Below are positions 49,532 through 63,029 of a DNA stretch of 64,000 nucleotides, in pieces; the stretch's first letter is position 1, and the number at the start of each line of letters is the position of its first letter. The DNA is from Oasisia sp. SBJ-2009 (lineage: Eukaryota > Annelida > Polychaeta > Sabellida > Siboglinidae), in assembly GCA_964017155.1 (NCBI GenBank), contig OZ024861.1:25562713-25626712 (forward strand), read 5' to 3'. Made by a program: the position numbers and the translations under genes. The notes beneath the pieces were generated by a model. That model was not told the origin of the DNA, did not search any database, and was given only the letters and a program-made list of their open reading frames with translations.

Positions 49532-51785
49532 TGATCACTGTAGCATATGCTATTGTTTCCAAGGCAATGTATCAACATACGCATTCGATCTCCGTCACTA
49601 CCTAGATACAAATCTGCGTGCCGAGAAATGTGTGACTGCAATAAATATTGGTCTCAAAACATCGAATGATCTCTACACTTGTCTCAGAAGGAACACATGC
49701 CAAATGCGTACACTTGAGTTACACTATTGCAATGAATGAGGCACTTGTGTAGGTTGCCTTTGCATGCTGATTCCTAAGTATGCTGTTTCCAGTCGAGATG
49801 AATGCGTTTTGCTGGGTGTCATGACGGTCAAAGAATCGTCTACTCAACTGTATTGAGTGTGTGTATGTGTACATGCGAGAATGTGTGTGGCATTCGCCGC
49901 GCCAATGGTGCTTATGCATATCAATGTTACGATACTTTCCGCGGTGCGATCTCGGCCTCTTACACAAGTTTCGTTTCATATGCATTATTTTGCCTCATAT
50001 TTTGACATTACGTATCTTGATATACATCATATAGCGTGCAAAATAGCTCGATCAATCGTCTGAGTAAAACGTTTCGATTGCGAGAACTGCAACATTAAAA
50101 CTAATGTCCACTCGCACTAGCTGTGATACATATATCGATGTCATGCTATCGTTGATTTGATTCTTCCAGTGATCGGCCTACATTATCATCTACCTCAACA
50201 TGTTGTATAAATCAAATAACTTGATAAAAACAACGCATCACCCACTGTCGAATGACTGTTCCGCATCGCCAATCTTCACATCATCGGGCCTGGTCGGTCA
50301 GTAATGCTGCCAGAAGTCGTCGGCCATGTGTCGCTGTATCTTCACCGGGCTCAGGCACCTGAGAAAAAACAATAAAAGAGCGTTACAGTGTGCACGGTGT
50401 CTGACAAAATTGAAAACAGCATGCTCAATTCTTACATATGCCCACATTCCGTCACCCCACTGGCGTCAAAGACGCAAATCCCACCGCGATGCGGTCGAGA
50501 TTACACTAAAGAAACTGGCATCTGTCGCCAGCAATCGGCTGCGCGGCACAATAATGGCGGCAAACCGGAAGACGCGCCACAACAATACCGTGACGTCACG
50601 ACAATACGGCAGACGCGCCATTTTCGTTCCTGGCGACGTCAGATTTCAAGATGGCGACGCCTTTGATCTAAGCAAACTGGGGGGGGGGGGGGGGCGCTTT
50701 CTTCCACTTTTACTTCGTTCTTTCAATGTTTTACTTGCGCTAGCCTATTTCGCAATAAGGTACACACATAGGACTACAGTTGTATTATGGTACAACGGCC
50801 TTTGCGACATTCGGGTACTTTTTATGCACGATGCAAGTCAAGGTGCGTGGCGTATAACACCGATTAGATTCAACAATGTCAGACTCTCTCCGTTAATTTT
50901 TAGACCAAATATATCAGGCCTGCTGCGTCCGCGCGTATTAAAACCACTACACTACCCTACCCGCGCCTCGCGTAATGAAGTTTCAAACGTTGGAGCAATT
51001 GTGGTTGGCTTGCATTCTACGCAAGTGCCTAATTCATGTCGGAAATGGAACAGAATATTCATATTCTTGTTCTCATTCACAGTACACTGTATATGGTGCA
51101 TACCACTCTTCGATGAGTTGTCTCAATGTCTCAAGCAGCTTTCCACCTATGCCTAGGCAAATAGATGTTTGGACAGTATCTAATTTAACATTCGTACTGC
51201 TGAGCTTCAAACTACTACACTCAACGACAGAAGTTCCCTTCATTGTGTTGGCAATCTACTCTCTGCGATCTGGAACTCTAAAACGTGTTAACGGCGACGC
51301 CACGAGGGATGTATGCAGGCTGCGCAAAGATGTATCGGAAGCATGATATGCCATTTCATGCGATAAAAGACGTTCGTTCGCATACAGGCTAGATTTACTC
51401 TGTAGTGTAATACTCTTTGTAGGGTGTACAATGTGTGTAGCTAGCTCAACATCAATGATCACATGATGCGACCATTGCATTGCCTGTTAGTTGCTTTGTG
51501 GTTTCGTTTTCATATTGAACTTGCGACATGTCTGCTCTTTGGTTTCAGGTCTTCCTATTTGAGTCCGAAGTGTGAGCGACACACAGACCCTCTGAGAATG
51601 CGACGAGCGAGTAGTGATGAAGCCCACGCATGTCTAGTATATAATTTCGTAGTTGTCTGGGTAGTTTGGAACAACCTTTGTTTTCTCGTGTGGCTCTTCG
51701 CCTTCACTGTTATGTCTAGCTTTTGGCGTTACCTGTTTGTCGGCATAGCGCTCACGACATGGCCAAAGAGCTGGCCTGTTGGCAC
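49532..51785 (+). repeat. Unit 23 (2254 bases), many private changes
   Basis: G-run of 16 at 50679-50694. Private changes: GAGTGTGTGT near 49856, TCTGACAAAA near 50400, GCATGCTC near 50419, AGCAATCGG near 50531, CAAATATATC near 50907, CCTCGCG near 50966 and GCATGATATG near 51342 (in-frame stop). ACGCATCACC near 50233 is shared with unit 26. Marker CAGAATATTC. Confidence 0.95.
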
Positions 51786-54034
51786 TGATCACTGTAGCAT
51801 ATGCTATTGTTTCCAAGGCAATGTATCAACATACGCATTCGATCTCCGTCACTACCTAGATACAAATCTGCGTGCCGAGAAATGTGTGACTGCAATAAAT
51901 ATTGGTCTCAAAACATCGAATGATCTCTACACTTGTCTCAGAAGGAACACATGCCAAATGCGTACACTTGAGTTACACTATTGCAATGAATGAGGCACTT
52001 GTGTAGGTTGCCTTTGCATGCTGATTCCTAAGTATGCTGTTTCCAGTCGAGATGAATGCGTTTTGCTGGGTGTCATGACGGTCAAAGAATCGTCTACTCA
52101 ACTGTATTGAGTGGGTGTATGTGTACATGCGAGAATGTGTGTGGCATTCGCCGCGCCAATGGTGCTTATGCATATCAATGTTACGATACTTTCCGCGGTG
52201 CGATCTCGGCCTCTTACACAAGTTTCGTTTCATATGCATTATTTTGCCTCATATTTTGACATTACGTATCTTGATATACATCATATAGCGTGCAAAATAG
52301 CTCGATCAATCGTCTGAGTAAAACGTTTCGATTGCGAGAACTGCAACATTAAAACTAATGTCCACTCGCACTAGCTGTGATACATATATCGATGTCATGC
52401 TATCGTTGATTTGATTCTTCCAGTGATCGGCCTACATTATCATCTACCTCAACATGTTGTATAAATCAAATAACTTGATAAAAACAACGCTTCACCCACT
52501 GTCGAATGACTGTTCCGCATCGCCAATCTTCACATCATCGGGCCTGGTCGGTCAGTAATGCTGCCAGAAGTCGTCGGCCATGTGTCGCTGTATCTTCACC
52601 GGGCTCAGGCACCTGAGAAAAAACAATAAAAGAGCGTTACAGTGTGCACGGTGTCTAACAAAATTGAAAACAGCAGGCTCAATTCTTACATATGCCCACA
52701 TTCCGTCACCCCACTGGCGTCAAAGACGCAAATCCCACCGCGATGCGGTCGAGATTACACTAAAGAAACTGGCATCTGTCGCCAGCATTCGGCTGCGCGG
52801 CACAATAATGGCGGCAAACCGGAAGACGCGCCACAACAATACCGTGACGTCACGACAATACGGCAGACGCGCCATTTTCGTTCCTGGCGACGTCAGATTT
52901 CAAGATGGCGACGCCTTTGATCTAAGCAAACTGGGGGGGGGGGGGCGCTTTCTTCCACTTTTACTTCGTTCTTTCAATGTTTTACTTGCGCTAGCCTATT
53001 TCGCAATAAGGTACACACATAGGACTACAGTTGTATTATGGTACAACGGCCTTTGCGACATTCGGGTACTTTTTATGCACGATGCAAGTCAAGGTGCGTG
53101 GCGTATAACACCGATTAGATTCAACAATGTCAGACTCTCTCCGTTAATTTTTAAACCAAAGATATCAGGCCTGCTGCGTCCGCGCGTATTAAAACCACTA
53201 CACTACCCTACCCGCGCCTCTCGTAATGAAGTTTCAAACGTTGGAGCAATTGTGGTTGGCTTGCATTCTACGCAAGTGCCTAATTCATGTCGGAAATGGA
53301 ACAGAATATTCATATTCTTGTTCTCATTCACAGTACACTGTATATGGTGCATACCACTCTTCGATGAGTTGTCTCAATGTCTCAAGCAGCTTTCCACCTA
53401 TGCCTAGGCAAATAGATGTTTGGACAGTATCTAATTTAACATTCGTACTGCTGAGCTTCAAACTACTACACTCAACGACAGAAGTTCCCTTCATTGTGTT
53501 GGCAATCTACTCTCTGCGATCTGGAACTCTAAAACGTGTTAACGGCGACGCCACGAGGGATGTATGCAGGCTGCGCAAAGATGTATCGGAAGCATTATAT
53601 GCCATTTCATGCGATAAAAGACGTTCGTTCGCATACAGGCTAGATTTACTCTGTAGTGTAATACTCTTTGTAGGGTGTACAATGTGTGTAGCTAGCTCAA
53701 CATCAATGATCACATGATGCGACCATTGCATTGCCTGTTAGTTGCTTTGTGGTTTCGTTTTCATATTGAACTTGCGACATGTCTGCTCTTTGGTTTCAGG
53801 TCTTCCTATTTGAGTCCGAAGTGTGAGCGACACAGACCCTCTGAGAATGCGACGAGCGAGTAGTGATGAAGCCCACGCATGTCTAGTATATAATTTCGTA
53901 GTTGTCTGGGTAGTTTGGAACAACCTTTGTTTTCTCGTGTGGCTCTTCGCCTTCACTGTTATGTCTAGCTTTTGGCGTTACCTGTTTGTCGGCATAGCGC
54001 TCACGACATGGCCAAAGAGCTGGCCTGTTGGCAC
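51786..54034 (+). repeat. Unit 24 (2249 bases)
   Basis: G-run of 13 at 52933-52945. Private changes: TTTTTAAACC near 53148 and loss of one AC dinucleotide in GCGACACAGACC near 53828. The AC loss breaks the 176-codon frame. Marker CAGAATATTC. Confidence 0.95.
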
Positions 54035-56282
54035 TGATCACTGTAGCATATGCTATTGTTTCCAAGGCAATGTATCAACATACGCATTCGATCTCCGTCA
54101 CTACCTAGATACAAATCTGCGTGCCGAGAAATGTGTGACTGCAATAAATATTGGTCTCAAAACATCGAATGATCTCTACACTTGTCTCAGAAGGAACACA
54201 TGCCAAATGCGTACACTTGAGTTACACTATTGCAATGAATGAGGCACTTGTGTAGGTTGCCTTTGCATGCTGATTCCTAAGTATGCTGTTTCCAGTCGAG
54301 ATGAATGCGTTTTGCTGGGTGTCATGACGGTCAAAGAATCGTCTACTCAACTGTATTGAGTGGGTGTATGTGTACATGCGAGAATGTGTGTGGCATTCGC
54401 CGCGCCAATGGTGCTTATGCATATCAATGTTACGATACTTTCCGCGGTGCGATCTCGGCCTCTTACACAAGTTTCGTTTCATATGCATTATTTTGCCTCA
54501 TATTTTGACATTACGTATCTTGATATACATCATATAGCGTGCAAAATAGCTCGATCAATCGTCTGAGTAAAACGTTTCGATTGCGAGAACTGCAACATTA
54601 AAACTAATGTCCACTCGCACTAGCTGTGATACATATATCGATGTCATGCTATCGTTGATTTGATTCTTCCAGTGATCGGCCTACATTATCATCTACCTCA
54701 ACATGTTGTATAAATCAAATAACTTGATAAAAACAACGCTTCACCCACTGTCGAATGACTGTTCCGCATCGCCAATCTTCACATCATCGGGCCTGGTCGG
54801 TCAGTAATGCTGCCAGAAGTCGTCGGCCATGTGTCGCTGTATCTTCACCGGGCTCAGGCACCTGAGAAAAAACAATAAAAGAGCGTTACAGTGTGCACGG
54901 TGTCTAACAAAATTGAAAACAGCAGGCTCAATTCTTACATATGCCCACATTCCGTCACCCCACTGGCGTCAAAGACGCAAATCCCACCGCGATGCGGTCG
55001 AGATTACACTAAAGAAACTGGCATCTGTCGCCAGCATTCGGCTGCGCGGCACAATAATGGCGGCAAACCGGAAGACGCGCCACAACAATACCGTGACGTC
55101 ACGACAATACGGCAGACGCGCCATTTTCGTTCCTGGCGACGTCAGATTTCAAGATGGCGACGCCTTTGATCTAAGCAAACTGGGGGGGGGGCGCTTTCTT
55201 CCACTTTTACTTCGTTCTTTCAATGTTTTACTTGCACTAGCCTATTTCGCAATAAGGTAAACACATAGGACTACAGTTGTATTATGGTACAACGGCCTTT
55301 GCGACATTCGGGTACTTTTTATGCACGATGCAAGTCAAGGTGCGTGGCGTATAACACCGATTAGATTCAACAATGTCAGACTCTCTCCGTTAATTGTTAG
55401 ACCAAAGATATCAGGCCTGCTGCGTCCGCGCGTATTAAAACCACTACACTACCCTACCCGCGCCTCTCGTAATGAAGTTTCAAACGTTGGAGCAATTGTG
55501 GTTGGCTTGCATTCTACGCAAGTGCCTAATTCATGTCGGAAATGGAACAGAATATTCATATTCTTGTTCTCATTCACAGTACACTGTATATGGTGCATAC
55601 CACTCTTCGATGAGTTGTGTCAATGTCTCAAGCAGCTTTCCACCTATGCCTAGGCAAATAGATGTTTGGACAGTATCTAATTTAACATTCGTACTGCTGA
55701 GCTTCAAACTACTACACTCAACGACAGAAGTTCCCTTCATTGTGTTGGCAATCTACTCTCTGCGATCTGGAACTCTAAAACGTGTTAACGGCGACGCCAC
55801 GAGGGATGTATGCAGGCTGCGCAAAGATGTATCGGAAGCATTATATGCCATTTCATGCGATAAAAGACGTTCGTTCGCATACAGGCTAGATTTACTCTGT
55901 AGTGTAATACTCTTTGTAGGGTGTACAATGTGTGTAGCTAGCTCAACATCAATGATCACATGATGCGACCATTGCATTGCCTGTTAGTTGCTTTGTGGTT
56001 TCGTTTTCATATTGAACTTGCGACATGTCTGCTCTTTGGTTTCAGGTCTTCCTATTTGAGTCCGAAGTGTGAGCGACACACAGACCCTCTGAGAATGCGA
56101 CGAGCGAGTAGTGATGAAGCCCACGCATGTCTAGTATATAATTTCGTAGTTGTCTGGGTAGTTTGGAACAACCTTTGTTTTCTCGTGTGGCTCTTCGCCT
56201 TCACTGTTATGTCTAGCTTTTGGCGTTACCTGTTTGTCGGCATAGCGCTCACGACATGGCCAAAGAGCTGGCCTGTTGGCAC
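54035..56282 (+). repeat. Unit 25 (2248 bases), sister of unit 26
   Basis: G-run of 10 at 55182-55191. AAGGTAAACAC near 55254 is shared with unit 26 only. GTTGTGTCAATG is shared with units 9, 21, 22 and 26. Private changes: CTTGCACTAG near 55230 and TTAATTGTTAG near 55389. Marker CAGAATATTC. Confidence 0.95.
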
Positions 56283-58529
56283 TGATCACTGTAGCATATG
56301 CTATTGTTTCCAAGGCAATGTATCAACATACGCATTCGATCTCCGTCACTACCTAGATACAAATCTGCGTGCCGAGAAATGTGTGACTGCAATCAATATT
56401 GGTCTCAAAACATCGAATGATCTCTACACTTGTCTCAGAAGGAACACATGCCAAATGCGTACACTTGAGTTACACTATTGCAATGAATGAGGCACTTGTG
56501 TAGGTTGCCTTTGCATGCTGATTCCTAAGTATGCTGTTTCCAGTCGAGATGAATGCGTTTTGCTGGGTGTCATGACGGTCAAAGAATCGTCTACTCAACT
56601 GTATTGAGTGGGTGTATGTGTACATGCGAGAATGTGTGTGGCATTCGCCGCGCCAATGGTGCTTATGCATATCAATGTTACGATACTTTCCGCGGTGCGA
56701 TCTCGGCCTCTTACACAAGTTTCGTTTCATATGCATTATTTTGCCTCATATTTTGACATTACGTATCTTGATATACATCATATAGCGTGCAAAATAGCTC
56801 GATCAATCGTCTGAGTAAAACGTTTCGATTGCGAGAACTGCAACATTAAAACTAATGTCCACTCGCACTAGCTGTGATACATATATCGATGTCATGCTAT
56901 CGTTGATTTGATTCTTCCAGTGATCGGCCTACATTATCATCTACCTCAACATGTTGCATAAATCAAATAACTTGATAAAAACAACGCATCACCCACTGTC
57001 GAATGACTGTTCCGCATCGCCAATCTTCACATCATCGGGCCTGGTCGGTCAGTAATGCTGCCAGAAGTCGTCGGCCATGTGTCGCTGTATCTTCACCGGG
57101 CTCAGGCACCTGAGAAAAAACAATAAAAGAGCGTTACAGTGTGCACGGTGTCTAACAAAATTGAAAACAGCAGGCTCAATTCTTACATATGCCCACATTC
57201 CGTCACCCCACTGGCGTCAAAGACGCAAATCCCACCGCGATGCGGTCGAGATTACACTAAAGAAACTGGCATCTGTCGCCAGCATTCGGCTGCGCGGCAC
57301 AATAATGGCGGCAAACCGGAAGACGCGCCACAACAATACCGTGACGTCACGACAATACGGCAGACGCGCCATTTTCGTTCCTGGCGACGTCAGATTTCAA
57401 GATGGCGACGCCTTTGATCTAAGCAAACTGGGGGGGGGCGCTTTCTTCCACTTTTACTTCGTTCTTTCAATGTTTTACTTGCGCTAGCCTATTTCGCAAT
57501 AAGGTAAACACTTAGGACTACAGTTGTATTATGGTACAACGGCCTTTGCGACATTCGGGTACTTTTTATGCACGATGCAAGTCAAGGTGCGTGGCGTATA
57601 ACACCGATTAGATTCAACAATGTCAGACTCTCTCCGTTAATTTTTAGACCAAAGATATCAGGACTGCTGCGTCCGCGCGTATTAAAACCACTACACTACC
57701 CTACCCGCGCCTCTCGTAATGAAGTTTCAAACGTTGGAGCAATTGTGGTTGGCTTGCATTCTACGCAAGTGCCTAATTCATGTCGGAAATGGAACAGAAT
57801 ATTCATATTCTTGTTCTCATTCACAGTACACTGTATATGGTGCATACCACTCTTCGATGAGTTGTGTCAATGTCTCAAGCAGCTTTCCACCTATGCCTAG
57901 GCAAATAGATGTTTGGACAGTATCTAATTTAACATTCGTACTGCTGAGCTTCAAACTACTACACTCAACGACAGAAGTTCCCTTCATTGTGTTGGCAATC
58001 TACTCTCTGCGATCTGGAACTCTAAAACGTGTTAACGGCGACGCCACGAGGGATGTATGCAGGCTGCGCAAAGATGTATCGGAAGCATTATATGCCATTT
58101 CATGCGATAAAAGACGTTCGTTCGCATACAGGCTAGATTTACTCTGTAGTGTAATACTCTTTGTAGGGTGTACAATGTGTGTAGCTAGCTCAACATCAAT
58201 GATCACATGATGCAACCATTGCATTGCCTGTTAGTTGCTTTGTGGTTTCGTTTTCATATTGAACTTGCGACATGTCTGCTCTTTGGTTTCAGGTCTTCCT
58301 ATTTGAGTCCGAAGTGTGAGCGACACACAGACCCTCTGAGAATGCGACGAGCGAGTAGTGATGAAGCCCACGCATGTCTAGTATATAATTTCGTAGTTGT
58401 CTGGGTAGTTTGGAACAACCTTTGTTTTCTCGTGTGGCTCTTCGCCTTCACTGTTATGTCTAGCTTTTGGCGTTACCTGTTTGTCGGCATAGCGCTCACG
58501 ACATGGCCAAAGAGCTGGCCTGTTGGCAC
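56283..58529 (+). repeat. Unit 26 (2247 bases), sister of unit 25
   Basis: G-run of 9 at 57430-57438. It loses the first AATAAA (AATCAA near 56391) and the TATA-like site (TTGCATAAATC near 56955). It has AAGGTAAACACTTAGG near 57502, ACGCATCACC shared with unit 23, and private GGACTGCTG near 57661 and GATGCAACC near 58209. Marker CAGAATATTC. Confidence 0.95.
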
Positions 58530-60781
58530 TGATCACTGTAGCATATGCTATTGTTTCCAAGGCAATGTATCAACATACGCATTCGATCTCCGTCACTACC
58601 TAGATACAAATCTGCGTGCCGAGAAATGTGTGACTGCAATAAATATTGGTCTCAAAACATCGAATGATCTCTACACTTGTCTCAGAAGGAACACATGCCA
58701 AATGCGTACACTTGAGTTACACTATTGCAATGAATGAGGCACTTGTGTAGGTTGCCTTTGCATGCTGATTCCTAAGTATGCTGTTTCCAGTCGAGATGAA
58801 TGCGTTTTGCTGGGTGTCATGACGGTCAAAGAATCGTCTACTCAACTGTATTGAGTGGGTGTATGTGTACATGCGAGAATGTGTGTGGCATTCGCCGCGC
58901 CAATGGTGCTTATGCATATCAATGTTACGATACTTTCCGCGGTGCGATCTCGGCCTCTTACACAAGTTTCGTTTCATATGCATTATTTTGCCTCATATTT
59001 TGACATTACGTATCTTGATATACATCATATAGCGTGCAAAATAGCTCGATCAATCGTCTGAGTAAAACGTTTCGATTGCGAGAACTGCAACATTAAAACT
59101 AATGTCCACTCGCACTAGCTGTGATACATATATCGATGTCATGCTATCGTTGATTTGATTCTTCCAGTGATCGGCCTACATTATCATCTACCTCAACATG
59201 TTGTATAAATCAAATAACTTGATAAAAACAACGCTTCACCCACTGTCGAATGACTGTTCCGCATCGCCAATCTTCACATCATCGGGCCTGGTCGGTCAGT
59301 AATGCTGCCAGAAGTCGTCGGCCATGTGTCGCTGTATCTTCACCGGGCTCAGGCACCTGAGAAAAAACAATAAAAGAGCGTTACAGTGTGCACGGTGTCT
59401 AACAAAATTGAAAACAGCAGGCTCAATTCTTACATATGCCCACATTCCGTCACCCCACTGGCGTCAAAGACGCAAATCCCACCGCGATGCGGTCGAGATT
59501 ACACTAAAGAAACTGGCATCTGTCGCCAGCATTCCGCTGCGCGGCGCAATAATGGCGGCAAACCGGAAGACGCGCCACAACAATACCGTGACGTCACGAC
59601 AATACGGCAGACGCGCCATTTTCGTTCCTGGCGACGTCAGATTTCAAGATGGCGACGCCTTTGATCTAAGCAAACTGGGGGGGGGGGGGGCGCTTTCTTC
59701 CACTTTTACTTCGTTCTTTCAATGTTTTACTTGCGCTAGCCTATTTCGCAATAAGGTACACACATAGGACTACAGTTGTATTATGGTACAACGGCCTTTG
59801 CGACATTCGGGTACTTTTTATGCACGATGCAAGTCAAGGTGCGTGGCGTATAACACCGATTAGATTCAACAATGTCAGACTCTCTCCGTTAATTTTTAGA
59901 CCAAAGATATCAGGCCTGCTGCGTCCGCGCGTATTAAAACCACTACACTACCCTACCCGCGCCTCTCGTAATGAAGTTTCAAACGTTGGAGCAATTGTGG
60001 TTGGCTTGCATTCTACGCAAGTGCCTAATTCATGTCGGAAACGGAACAGAATATTCATATTCTTGTTCTCATTCACAGTACACTGTATATGGTGCATACC
60101 ACTCTTCGATGAGTTGTCTCAATGTCTCAAGCAGCTTTCCACCTATGCCTAGGCAAATAGATGTTTGGACAGTATCTAATTTAACATTCGTACTGCTGAG
60201 CTTCAAACTACTACACTCAACGACAGAAGTTCCCTTCATTGTGTTGGCAATCTACTCTCTGCGATCTGGAACTCTAAAACGTGTTAACGGCGACGCCACG
60301 AGGGATGTATGCAGGCTGCGCAAAGATGTATCGGAAGCATTATATGCCATTTCATGCGATAAAAGACGTTCGTTCGCATACAGGCTAGATTTACTCTGTA
60401 GTGTAATACTCTTTGTAGGGTGTACAATGTGTGTAGCTAGCTCAACATCAATGATCACATGATGCGACCATTGCATTGCCTGTTAGTTGCTTTGTGGTTT
60501 CGTTTTCATATTGAACTTGCGACATGTCTGCTCTTTGGTTTCAGGTCTTCCTATTTGAGTCCGAAGTGTGAGCGACACACAGACCCTCTGAGAATGCGAC
60601 GAGCGAGTAGTGATGAAGCCCACGCATGTCTAGTATATAATTTCGTAGTTGTCTGGGTAGTTTGGAACAACCTTTGTTTTCTCGTGTGGCTCTTCGCCTT
60701 CACTGTTATGTCTAGCTTTTGGCGTTACCTGTTTGTCGGCATAGCGCTCACGACATGGCCAAAGAGCTGGCCTGTTGGCAC
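58530..60781 (+). repeat. Unit 27 (2252 bases), sister of unit 28
   Basis: G-run of 14 at 59677-59690. CATTCCGCTGCGCGGCGC near 59530 and GGAAACGGAAC near 60036 are shared with unit 28 only. No further private change noticed. Marker CAGAATATTC. Confidence 0.95.
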
Positions 60782-63029
60782 TGATCACTGTAGCATATGC
60801 TATTGTTTCCAAGGCAATGTATCAACATACGCATTCGATCTCCGTCACTACCTAGATACAAATCTGCGTGCCGAGAAATGTGTGACTGCAATAAATATTG
60901 GTCTCAAAACATCGAATGATCTCTACACTTGTCTCAGAAGGAACACATGCCAAATGCGTACACTTGAGTTACACTATTGCAATGAATGAGGCACTTGTGT
61001 AGGTTGCCTTTGCATGCTGATTCCTAAGTATGCTGTTTCCAGTCGAGATGAATGCGTTTTGATGGGTGTCATGACGGTCAAAGAATCGTCTACTCAACTG
61101 TATTGAGTGGGTGTATGTGTACATGCGAGAATGTGTGTGGCATTCGCCGCGCCAATGGTGCTTATGCATATCAATGTTACGATACTTTCCGCGGTGCGAT
61201 CTCGGCCTCTTACACAAGTTTCGTTTCATATGCATTATTTTGCCTCATATTTTGACATTACGTATCTTGATATACATCATATAGCGTGCAAAATAGCTCG
61301 ATCAATCGTCTGAGTAAAACGTTTCGATTGCGAGAACTGCAACATTAAAACTAATGTCCACTCGCACTAGCTGTGATACATATATCGATGTCATGCTATC
61401 GTTGATTTGATTCTTCCAGTGATCGGCCTACATTATCACCTACCTCAACATGTTGTATAAATCAAATAACTTGATAAAAACAACGCTTCACCCACTGTCG
61501 AATGACTGTTCCGCATCGCCAATCTTCACATCATCGGGCCTGGTCGGTCAGTAATGCTGCCAGAAGTCGTCGGCCATGTGTCGCTGTATCTTCACCGGGC
61601 TCAGGCACCTGAGAAAAAACAATAAAAGAGCGTTACAGTGTGCACGGTGTCTAACAAAATTGAAAACAGCAGGCTCAATTCTTATATATGCCCACATTCC
61701 GTCACCCCACTGGCGTCAAAGACGCAAATCCCACCGCGATGCGGTCGAGATTACACTAAAGAAACTGGCATCTGTCGCCAGCATTCCGCTGCGCGGCGCA
61801 ATAATGGCGGCAAACCGGAAGACGCGCCACAACAATACCGTGACGTCACGACAATACGGCAGACGCGCCATTTTCGTTCCTGGCGACGTCAGATTTCAAG
61901 ATGGCGACGCCTTTGATCTAAGCAAACTGGGGGGGGGGCGCTTTCTTCCACTTTTACTTCGTTCTTTCAATGTTTTACTTGCGCTAGCCTATTTCGCAAT
62001 AAGGTACACACATAGGACTACAGTTGTATTATGGTACAACGGCCTTTGCGACATTCGGGTACTTTTTATGCACGATGCAAGTCAAGGTGCGTGGCGTATA
62101 ACACCGATTAGATTCAGCAATGTCAGACTCTCTCCGTTAATTTTTAGACCAAAGATATCAGGCCTGCTGCGTCCGCGCGTATTAAAACCACTACACTACC
62201 CTACCCGCGCCTCTCGTAATGAAGTTTCAAACGTTGGAGCAATTGTGGTTGGCTTGCATTCTACGCAAGTGCCTAATTCATGTCGGAAACGGAACAGAAT
62301 ATTCATATTCTTGTTCTCATTCACAGTACACTGTATATGGTGCATACCACTCTTCGATGAGTTGTCTCAATGTCTCAAGCAGCTTTCCACCTATGCCTAG
62401 GCAAATAGATGTTAGGACAGTATCTAATTTAACATTCGTATTGCTGAGCTTCAAACTACTACACTCAACGACAGAAGTTCCCTTCATTGTGTTGGCAATC
62501 TACTCTCTGCGATCTGGAACTCTAAAACGTGTTAACGGCGACGCCACGAGGGATGTATGCAGGCTGCGCAAAGATGTATCGGAAGCATTATATGCCATTT
62601 CATGCGATAAAAGACGTTCGTTCGCATACAGGCTAGATTTACTCTGTAGTGTAATACTCTTTGTAGGGTGTACAATGTGTGTAGCTAGCTCAACATCAAT
62701 GATCACATGATGCGACCATTGCATTGCCTGTTAGTTGCTTTGTGGTTTCGTTTTCATATTGAACTTGCGACATGTCTGCTCTTTGGTTTCAGGTCTTCCT
62801 ATTTGAGTCCGAAGTGTGAGCGACACACAGACCCTCTGAGAATGCGACGAGCGAGTAGTGATGAAGCCCACGCATGTCTAGTATATAATTTCGTAGTTGT
62901 CTGGGTAGTTTGGAACAACCTTTGTTTTTTCGTGTGGCTCTTCGCCTTCACTGTTATGTCTAGCTTTTGGCGTTACCTGTTTGTCGGCATAGCGCTCACG
63001 ACATGGCCAAAGAGCTGGCCTGTTGGCAC
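60782..63029 (+). repeat. Unit 28 (2248 bases), sister of unit 27
   Basis: G-run of 10 at 61929-61938. It shares the two unit 27 variants. Private changes: TTTTGATGGG near 61056, TATCACCTACC near 61434, CTTATATATGCC near 61681, TTCAGCAATG near 62114, GATGTTAGGAC near 62408, CGTATTGCTG near 62437 and GTTTTTTCGTG near 62925. Marker CAGAATATTC. Confidence 0.95.
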
